Shown here: piece after piece, positions 56,171 to 64,000 of the stretch | Layout of the letters: the number at the start of each line of letters is the position of its first letter | Position numbering within the stretch: position 1 is the first letter of the stretch | From: Myotis daubentonii | Lineage: Eukaryota; Chordata; Mammalia; Chiroptera; Vespertilionidae | DNA: 64,000 nucleotides | Assembly: GCF_963259705.1 (NCBI RefSeq) | Contig: NC_081844.1 | Coordinates: 14,679,715 to 14,743,714, forward strand | Reading direction: 5' to 3' | Made by a program: the position numbers and the translations under genes | Notes under the pieces: model-generated | Database searches by the model: none | Seen by the model: the letters and a program-made list of their open reading frames with translations, nothing else | What the model was told of the DNA's origin: nothing

Positions 56171-56902
56171 TCTATATATATAAAAGCCTAAGTGACTGAA
56201 CGACCAAACAACCAAACCACCAGTTGACTGGTCACTGTGATGCACACGGACCACCAGGGGGCAAACACTCAACGCAGGAGCTTCCCCTTGGTGGTCAGTG
56301 CACTCCCACAGCGTGAGTGCCACTCAGCTGACCTACCTGTCCCAGCAGCCCACCAGTCTGGTGGCAGCCACTCACTCCCCCAGTAGTCCTGCAGGTACAA
56401 TCTCTGGAGAATGGGCCAGGCACCGACGGACCAGTGCCACCAGCAAGATCCTGACAGTGCCACTGGCCTCCTGGAAGTCAGCCTCAGGCACTTTAGCCAC
56501 TTCCCCTCCCTAGATGCTCCGCAAGGAAAAAACGACGTAAAAGCAGCTGCCAGGTAGCTCCCGACAACCAGCACAAACGTCAGCAGGACAGATCTGGACC
56601 CCAGACCTGCAAGGGTATCCCACCACCTGTTTGGATGGCCGATCATGTTCCAACCACTCCCCCCACCCCTTTGGGATGGGCGCCAGATGCAGGGCTCATG
56701 GCTGGCGAGCGCCACTGCAGTGGTGCAAGCCTCTCCTGATCAGGACTGACTCATGAGACCATGGCAAGCACAGTGGGTCCAGGATGAGCGGGAGCTGCAG
56801 GCAGGAGCAGTAGGTAGCATTAGACTGCAGGTTTCGGCCCAATCCCCGCAGGCCATGCTGAGGGACCCCACCCATGCACAATTTCGTGCACCGGGCCTCT
56901 AG
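56171..56902 (+). mobile_element. Helitron inside the L1 ORF2
   Basis: Begins tctatatatataaaagcc after A (56170) and ends accgggcctctag (56902). The host L1 reads gactttgagca before it and cgttttcatatgtctc after it, the expected T having mutated to C. Contains CTCF-like ccaccagggggc (56251-56262) and a 3' hairpin region. No Rep/helicase frame. Confidence 0.93.
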
Positions 56903-58937
56903 CGTTTTCATATGTCTCTTGGCCTTCTGTATGTCCTCTTTAGAAAAGTGTCTATTTAGGTCCTTTGCCCATTTTTTATTGGATTGTTTATCTTCCTTTT
57001 GTTAAGTTATATGAGTTCCCTATAAATTTTAAAGATCAAACCCTTATCAGAGATAACACTGGCAAATATGTTCTCCCATGCAGTAGGCTTTCTTGTTGTT
57101 TTGTTGGTTTCTTTCACTGTGCAGAAGCTTTTTATTTTGATGAAGTCCCATTTGTTTATTTTCTCCTTAGTTTCCATTGCCCTAGGAGCTGTATTGGTAA
57201 AGAAGTTGCTATGACAAATGTCTGCTATTTTGCTGCCTATGGATTCTTCTACGATTTTTATGGTTTCCCATCTTATGTTTAAGTCCTTTATCCATTTTGA
57301 ATTTATTTTTGTGTATGGTGTAAGTTGGTAGTTTAGTTTCATTTTTTTTTTGCATGTATCTGTCCAATTTTCCCAACACCATTTATTGAAGAGACTGTCT
57401 TGACTCCATTGTATGTTCTTGCCACCTTTGTCAAATATTAATTGAGCATAATGGCTTGGGTCAATTTCTGGGTTCTCTGTTCTGTTCCATTGGTATATAT
57501 GTCTGTCCTTGTGCCAGTAACAGGCAGTTCTGAGAACAGTGGCTTTGTATTATAGCTTGATATTTGGTATTGTGATCCCTCCAACTTTGTTCTTTCTCAA
57601 GATTGCTGCAGCTATTCGGGATCTTTTTTTATTCCTGATGAATTTTTGGAGAGTTTGTTCTAGGTCTTTGAAGTATGCCATTGGCCTTTTAATGGGTATT
57701 GCATTGAATCTATAGATTGTTTGGGTAGTATGCATATTTTAATGATGTTGATTCTACCAATCCATGAACATGGTATATTCTCCCATTTGTTTATGTCTTT
57801 CTCTATCTTTTTTTCAGGATCCTGTAATTTTTCTGATTACAGGTCTTTACCTCCTTGGTTAAATTTATTCCTAGGTATCTTAATTTTTTTGTTGCAATGG
57901 TAAATAGGATTTTTCTTTAGTTTCTTTTTTATGAGTTCATTATTGGTGTATAAAAAAGACATAGATTTCTGGGTGTTAAATTTGTATCCTGCTACATTGC
58001 CAAATTCATTCATTAAGTCTAGTAGTTTTTTGATGGAGTCTTTAGGGTTTTCTATGTACAATATCATGTCATCTGCAAATAATGACAATTTTACTTCTTC
58101 TTTTTCAGTTTGGATGCCTTTTATTTCTTCTTCTTATCTGATCACTATGGCTAGCACTTCCAGTACCATGTTGAATAGGAGTGGTGAAAGTGGGCACCCC
58201 TGTCTTCTTCCTGTTCTTAGGGGAAATGGTTTTAGTTTTTGCCCATTGAGTATGATGTTGGCTGTAGGTTTGTCATATAAGGCTTTTATTATATTGAAGT
58301 ATGATCCTTCTAGTCCCACTTTGCTGAGAGTCTTTATCAGGAAAGGGTGTTGGATTTCGTCAAAAGCCTTTTCTGCATCAATTGATATGATTATGTGATT
58401 TTTGTCTCTCAATTTGTTTATGTGATATATCATGTTAATTGATTTGTGGATATGGTACCAGCCTTGCATCCCTGGAATAAAGCCTACTTGGTCATGGTGT
58501 ATGATCTTTCTAATGCAATGCTGAATCCGATTTGCTAGAATTTTGTTGAAGATTTTAGCATCTATGTGTTCATCAGGGATATTGGCCTGTAATTCTCTTT
58601 CTTTGTAGTGTCATTATCTGGTTTTGGGATTAGGGTAATGCTGGGTTCATAGAAAGAGTTTGGAACTGTGCCTTCCTCTTGAATTTTTTGGAATAGTCTG
58701 AGGAGGATAAGTTTTAGTTCTTCTTTGAATGTTTGGTAAAACTCCCCTGTGAAGCTGTCTGGTCCCGGGCTTTTGTTTGCTGGAAGTCTTTTTATGACTG
58801 CTTCAATTTCCTCCTTAGTTATCGGACTGTTGAGATTTCTTTTATTCTTCTTGGTTGAGTTTTGGAAAGTCATATTTTTCTAGGAATATGTCCATTTCCT
58901 CTAGGTTATTTAGTTTGTTGGAATAGAGTTGTTCATG

Positions 58938-58961
58938 TTTTTTTTTTTTTTTTTTTTTTTA
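58938..58961. repeat. T-run
   Basis: About two dozen T interrupting the L1 ORF2 (A-run in sense). Expansion of a short native T stretch is likelier than an insertion, since no extra sequence accompanies it. Confidence 0.9.
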
Positions 58962-60368
58962 CAATTCTTTATATTACTGTGGGGTCTGTTGTTATATTGC
59001 CTCTTTCATTTCTGATTTTGTTTATTTGGGTCCTCTCTCTTTGCTTCTTAGTGAGTGAGCCTAGCTAGAGGTTCATCAATCTTGTTTATCCATTCAAAGA
59101 ACCAGTTCTTGGTTTTATTGATCTTTTGTATTGTTTTTTGTTGTTGTTGTTTGTTTTTGTTTGGTTGGTTTTTTGTCTCTATGTCATTTATTTCTGCTCT
59201 GATCTTTATTATCTCCTTCCTTCTGCTCACTCTGGGCTTTTCTTGTTGCTCTCTTTCTAATTCTTTAAATTGTAGAGTTAGATAATTTATTACCAGTTTT
59301 TCTTGTTTTTTGAGGTAGGCCTGTAATGCTATGAACTTCCCTCTCAGGACTGCTTTCACTGTATCTCATAGGTTTTGGGATTGTTGTGTTTTCATTGTCA
59401 TTCGTTTCCAGGATGTTTTTAATTTCTTCTTTGATCTCTTTGGTAACCCAATCATTGTTTAATAGCATGTTATCAGCCTCCAAGTGTTTGAATTTTTTTA
59501 TTGTTTTTATTGTAGTTGATTTCTAATATTATGCCATTGTGGTCTGAGAAGATGCTTGATATAATTTTAATCTTCTTGAATTTGGAGAGACTTTGCCTGT
59601 GACCCAATAAGTGATTTATCTTTGAAAATGTCCCATATGCTCTTGAGAAGAATGTATATTCTTTAGCTTTGGATGAAATGTTCTGAAGATGTCAATTAAG
59701 TCCATCTGATCTAGTGATGGACTTAATTGCTGTTTCTTTGCTGATTTTTGTCTAGAGGATTTATCCAGTGATGTCATTGGGGTATTAAAGTCCCCTACTA
59801 TGATTGTATTGCTGTCTATCTCTCCCTTAATATCTTCCAGAAGTTTTTTTATGTATTTGGGTGCTCCTGCATTGGGTGCATATATGTTTACTGGAGTTAT
59901 ATCCTCTTGCTGTATTGATCCCTTTAGTATTATGAAGTGGCCTTCCTTATCTCTTGTTATGGCCTTCACTTTGAGGTCTATTTTGTCAGATATAAGTATT
60001 GTTACCCCAGCTTTTTTTTTTTTCATTTCCATTTGCCTGAAAGATATTTTTCCATTCCTTCACTTTCAGTCTGTGTGAGTCTCTTGTTCTGAGATGGGTC
60101 TCTTGTAGACAGCATATATATGGGTCATGTTTTCTAATCCATTCAGCCATTTGATTTCTTTTCATTGGAGCATTTAGTCCATTTATGTTTAGTTATTATT
60201 GATAGATACTTGTTTATAGCCATTTTTGTGTTTGTGCCTGTGTTCCTTCTTCCTTTTTTTTTTCTTTCTTTTACAACAGTCCCTTTAGCATTTCATGAAT
60301 TGATGGCTTGGTAGTGATAAACTCCCTTAGCCTTCTTTTATCTGTGAAGTTCCTGATTACCCTTTCAA

Positions 60369-61355
60369 TCCTATCTAATAAAAGAGTAATATGCAAATTA
60401 ACCATCACTCCCTCACTCCGTCAGTCTGTCACAAAGATGGCAGCGGCCATGGAGCTGGAGCAAGCAGGAGGCTTGAGTTGCCCCTGTGGGTGGAGGAAGC
60501 CAAGCTTCCCGCCTGCCCTGGCCAGCCCTGAGCTCTGCTCAAGACTACAAAGTTTCAATTATAGAAGATAAATAAATCCCAGATACCTGCTTCCAGCTGG
60601 CGTGGCCTCCGCTCAAGGAGGGGCTGGAACCTGGGTGACCAAGGGCAACCCAGGCTTTGAGCGGGACCAAGGCTACAAACTTTCAATTATAGAAGTTAAA
60701 TAAATCCCAGATACCTGCTTCCAGCCCACGGGCATGGCCAGCCTGTAAATGACCATAAGCCCCTCACCCAGGCTGGCCAGGCACCCCAGTGGGGACCCCC
60801 AACCTGAAGGGGGTGTGACCAGCCTGAAAACATCCCTCCGCCCCTCACCCAGGCTGGCCAGGCACCCTAACAGGAGCCCCCCCCCCCCACCATGAAGGGG
60901 CTGTGGCCAGCCTGCAAACAGCCATCAGCCCCTCACCCAGGCTGGCCAGAAACCCCAGTGGGAACCCCCAACCTGAAGGGGGTGTGGCCAGCCTGAAAAC
61001 AGCCCTCAGTCCCTCACCCAGGCTGGCCAGGAACCCCAGTGGGACCCCCCAACCCTGAAGGGGCTCTGGCCAGCCTGCAAACAGCCCTCAGCCCCTCACC
61101 CAGGCTGACCACACCCCCATGGGGTGAGGGTCCTCACTGGGGGGCTTGACCAGCCTGCAAACAGCCATCAGCCCCTCACCCAGGCTGACCAGGCACCCCA
61201 GTGGGGAGCCCCACCCTGAAGGGGGTGTAGCCAGCCTGAAAATGGCTCTCAGCCCCTAACCCAGGCTGCCCAGGCACCCCAGCAGGATCCCCACCTTGAT
61301 CCTGGACACCATTCAGGGCAAACCAGCCAGCCCCCACCCATGTACCAGGCCTCTA
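60369..61355 (+). mobile_element. Helitron, first of a head-to-tail pair, with 80-bp repeats
   Basis: Starts tcctatctaataaaagag after A (60368) and ends caggcctcta (terminal G of CTAG missing) directly against the next copy. It carries octamer atgcaaat (60391-60398) and a YY1-like caaagatggcagcgg (60432-60446). A 50-bp module is present twice (60547-60597, 60670-60726). About seven 80-bp units beginning ccagcctg (60734-61310) follow. Confidence 0.9.
60734..61310. repeat. about seven 80-bp tandem units
   Basis: Each unit has 'ccagcctg.aaa', 'cccctcacccaggctg' and 'accccagtggggaccccc' parts, with modest divergence. Inside the Helitron. Confidence 0.92.
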
Positions 61356-61793
61356 TCCTATATAATAAAAAGGGTAATATGCAAATTGACCCTGACAACA
61401 GAACAACTGGGAATGGCTGGTCACTATGACACACACTGACCACCAGGGGCAGATGCTCAATGCAGGAGATGCCCCTCCCCGTGGTGGTCAGTGCACTCCC
61501 ATAGGGGGAGCTCTGCTCAGCCACAAGCCAGGCTGCCAGCTGCCAGCACAGTGGTGGTAGCAGAAGCCTCTCCCGCCTCCTCAGCAGCGCTAAAGATGTC
61601 CAACTGCAGCTTAGGCCTGCTCCCTGCTGGCAAGTGGACATCCCCTGAGGGCTCCTGGGTTGCCAGAGGGATGTCTGACTGCCAGCTTAGCCAGCAGGTG
61701 AACATCCTCCAAGGGGTCCCAGACTGTGAGAGAGCACAGGCCGGGCTGAGGAAACCACCAGAGTGCACAAATGTTTGTGCACTGGGCCTCTAG
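61356..61793 (+). mobile_element. Helitron, second of a head-to-tail pair
   Basis: Begins tcctatataataaaaagg immediately after the first copy. Contains octamer atgcaaat (61379-61386) and a CTCF-like accaccaggggcag (61438-61451). Ends tgcactgggcctctag before T (61794). Host L1 sequence continues at ttttgaataatagcc. Confidence 0.92.
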
Positions 61794-62190
61794 TTTTGAA
61801 TAATAGCCTTGGTGGATAGAGTATTTATGGATTCATTCCCTTGCTTTGCATTACTTTGTATACTTCATTTCTTTCCTTTCTGGCATGATGTGTTTTTGTT
61901 GAGAAATCATTTGATAATTTAATGGTAGATCCTTTGTAGGTAACTCTCTGTCTCTATTGCAGCCTTTAAGATTCTCTCTTTGTCATTTGCCATTGTAATT
62001 ACCAGGTGTCTTAGGGTGGGTCTTTTGGGGTTCATCCTGTTTGGGACTCTCTGTGCTTGTGTGGCTTTTTCTTTCTCATGTCAGGGAAGTTTTCTGTCAT
62101 TATTTATTCAAATAGGTTCTCTAATCCTTGCTGCTCTTCTTGTCCTTCTGGCACCCCTATGCTATGTATGTTAGGAACTTTTGGTGTAAG

Positions 62191-64000
62191 AGAATGAATC
62201 TCTGGGTCCTGCATGATAACTCTTTCTTAAACCAAAAGCTCAGAACCAACTTATTCAAGACATAGTAGCACTGTCAACATAAGAAACATCCAAACCTGCA
62301 GAGAATATTTGAGTATAATTGAGGCACACTGACAGCAATTTCTGGGAAACAAAATCTGAACAAATTGAGAAAATTTTCTGGAGAATGGAAGTTTTGCAAC
62401 TTATGTTATACATTCAAATAAAAGAAGACATAAGGATAAATACCAATGAAATCCATTGGTGGTAGATTAAGGAGATGGGAGAAAGCAAAATGGGGATACC
62501 TCTGGTATTGGAAAAAAAGGCAAAACAGAAAAGCACATAGTTCTTTTACATTGGAAGGTATAAGATATTTAACAACTAATATTTATAGTACGTAGAGATG
62601 TGGGCAACAAGATAACAATGAGGGGTTCTGTGGCCTCTGCTCTGGTGCCTAGTGGTTGTGTCTTCAGAGGTCTGGAAATATCATAGCTCTGATATTTCAA
62701 AGCTATGTTATCTCAGATGCAGAAAGACAATAGACAGGCTCACGTAAGGTAAAGATTGACCTTTGTCAGGGAAGCTTTAGACTTTGGACATGACTATTCT
62801 CCACGACCCACTTTCAGTTAGGACTTTTATGTTCAGACCATCCTATGTGGTTACTTTGTAGGGCTCACCATGCTGGCCTCTCCTGAGCTTCTCAGGTTTT
62901 GTATGTGGCCCCAAGGATTGTTCCCAATGACTATGAGCTCTTCAAGCTCTTAAAGATGATTGAGAACTGGAGAGAAAATTCGCTGGTTCTAAAAGACAAA
63001 ATACAATAAGAAATTTGAAACATATTTTAGTAAACATCTACAAAATATAAAATATCATAAACTTCTGTTCAAACATCATGTATAATTACATAAAAATAAT
63101 ACTTTTCCTAGAATGTGGATGCACTGTGACATGTTTGCTATGCTGTGATTCAGGAGCTCCATTAGAACGAGAGCCTAACAGTTTAAAAAGCTGTTGGTTA
63201 CTTTTAAAGCATTTATACACATTGTATGATGTATACACACACACCCTGGGGCTGGAAAGTTTCAACTAAGAACCAAAATTATAACCAAGCCCCAAGCATG
63301 ATCATAGCAGTCCTATTTAGCCACTTAATAGTGAGGTAGGTTCGGGGTCCCCCCCCACACACACACACACACATACTTCCCACAAGTCCACAGTGCCCAG
63401 TGAGTAAGTGGGTTTGGATTCCTAACCAAGTACCAAATCCTTTTTGGCAGTAGCCACAGAATCCTGCAGAAGGCACAGCTTCTTCTGTATAAATCTGCCT
63501 CACCCTGTGATAAGCACCTATTTTACAGCTAGTGGCTTTGCATTGGTGGCTTCCAAAAAGAGCTATGGGCTTTCAGTGGGTCTTTCCAATTCATGGAAAA
63601 AGGCAACATTTTAAGGAGTGGGGAAAGGGGTGTGAGAGGGACTGAAAGAAAATCTTAGAGCTTCTGTAAGGACTTCTAAAGAGATTTCATTTTTTGAAAG
63701 GAGACACACTAGGAGGGGCACAAATTCTCAGAGCCTTGTGAACAGAAGGCAGTTCCTTGCACCTGGCTCAGGGTCACTCTCATTCAGCTCAGGGTAAGCT
63801 GGGGTTGAGATGAGGAGTTTGTGCATGAGGACACCTAAGTCATAAGAGAAAGGATTCTATTTCTATGTGTCTTTATCTGTGGTCTAGGAAGACATTGAGA
63901 CTCTTAGAATAAGACTAAACTATCAGTCTGTTTCTCTATTTCTTTAGAGGAAGAAAAGAAAGAGAGAGAAGCTATGACTAAAAAAGACCAAGACATTGAC
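62191..64000. other. unassigned sequence
   Basis: No repeat family named. A short imperfect inverted repeat near 62680-62720 and a CA repeat at 63355-63373 are the only structures. Frames (up to 74 codons) lack domains. Confidence 0.4.
63355..63373. repeat. (CA)n microsatellite
   Basis: Short CA run following a C-run. Confidence 0.9.

Larger units (their letters stand above)
53700..60220 (-). pseudogene. L1 ORF2 (endonuclease-reverse transcriptase), broken
   Basis: Encoded endonuclease plus reverse transcriptase for target-primed LINE integration. Visible in translated pieces: endonuclease motifs NIYAPN (about 59888-59871) and GDFNTP (59795-59778); the finger region [18 protein letters not shown] (within 58562-58873); RT block [10 protein letters not shown] (58211-58182); RT active site FADD (58079-58068); and the C-terminal MELPFDPIIPLLGLYP stretch (53999 downward). 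A reading-frame shift occurs just after the presumed start near 60220, and several others follow. A pure T-run at 58938-58961 disrupts it. A half-L1 and a Helitron are inserted. Non-functional. Confidence 0.92.
53402..62190 (-). mobile_element. large L1, 5'-truncated in ORF1, with three insertions
   Basis: A minus-strand LINE-1 whose T-run at 53402-53410 is its reversed poly(A) tail. The 3' UTR (to about 53695) includes a C-rich strand, meaning a G-rich sense strand. ORF2 runs 53700-60220, and the ORF1 C-terminal part runs about 60260-62190, where homology stops. Removing the half-L1 (54012-55958 plus one 14-bp duplication), the Helitron at 56171 and the Helitron pair at 60369 leaves about 4.7 kb. 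Coding parts are broken, so it is immobile. Confidence 0.92.
60260..62190 (-). pseudogene. L1 ORF1 C-terminal part, split by Helitrons
   Basis: Reversed ORF1 C-terminal coding sequence collinear with the half-L1 ORF1 in this window: 'gatggcttggtagtgataaactccc' (compare 54397) to 'gaagttttctgtcattattta' (compare 54765). It is interrupted at 60369-61793 by two Helitrons and truncated near 62190. No frame survives. Confidence 0.85.

Noticed and set aside
57931..58398. 155-codon plus-strand frame
   Set aside because: Antisense shadow of the L1 reverse transcriptase region.
58938..58961. T-run considered as the tail of an inserted SINE or LINE
   Set aside because: No insert body or duplication next to it; L1 ORF2 continues on both sides, so local expansion is simpler.
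62680..62720. Short inverted repeat considered as a MITE or terminator
   Set aside because: Too short and imperfect, with no target duplication or element body.

Overview
This window looks like nuclear DNA of a vesper bat (Vespertilionidae). Three signatures point there together: ten tRNA-derived VES SINEs, about fourteen Helitrons of the HeliBat type (5' TC ending in an AATAAAAG block, 3' hairpin plus CTAG, insertion between A and T), and several hAT elements with intact 8-bp target duplications. Underneath lies ordinary placental-mammal repeat sediment: MIR, L2, MaLR-type LTRs, MER5-like hAT and old L1. I find no convincing host protein-coding gene, rRNA or true tRNA gene, so the window is probably intergenic or deep intronic.

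Region by region. 0-12 kb: an old L1 relic, a MaLR LTR split by a hAT MITE, MIR, VES SINEs, three Helitrons plus a fragment, and a second MaLR LTR. 12-15.5 kb: a SPIN-like hAT followed by the fossil of an autonomous Charlie-like hAT transposase, itself broken by a VES SINE and a solo LTR. 15.5-21 kb: mostly unassigned DNA with one conserved-looking AT-rich segment, long microsatellites and two VES SINEs. 21-23.4 kb: a nest of Helitrons inside an L1 3' end. 23.5-35.7 kb: ancient repeats and unassigned sequence. 35.8-36.7 kb: a Helitron with an in-frame 60/66-bp minisatellite. 38-51 kb: old L1 fragments on the plus strand with a probable LTR, a SPIN-like hAT, VES SINEs and a head-to-tail Helitron pair. 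51.3-51.9 kb: a 635-bp hAT. 53.4-62.2 kb: a minus-strand L1, decayed in ORF2, carrying three insertions: a full-length half-L1 (ORF1 only), a single Helitron and a second head-to-tail Helitron pair. 62.2-64 kb: unassigned.

Nothing here works as a gene system. The interest lies in the transposons: two independent tandem Helitron pairs, each in one A/T target; a nearly intact half-L1 that shares its 3' end with the L1 it sits in; a Helitron with two strong hairpins; repeated CTCF-like and octamer motifs spread by Helitrons; and a hAT MITE that seems to retain the 5' UTR intron and first codons of its parent. Family names come from recognition by eye, not from a database search.
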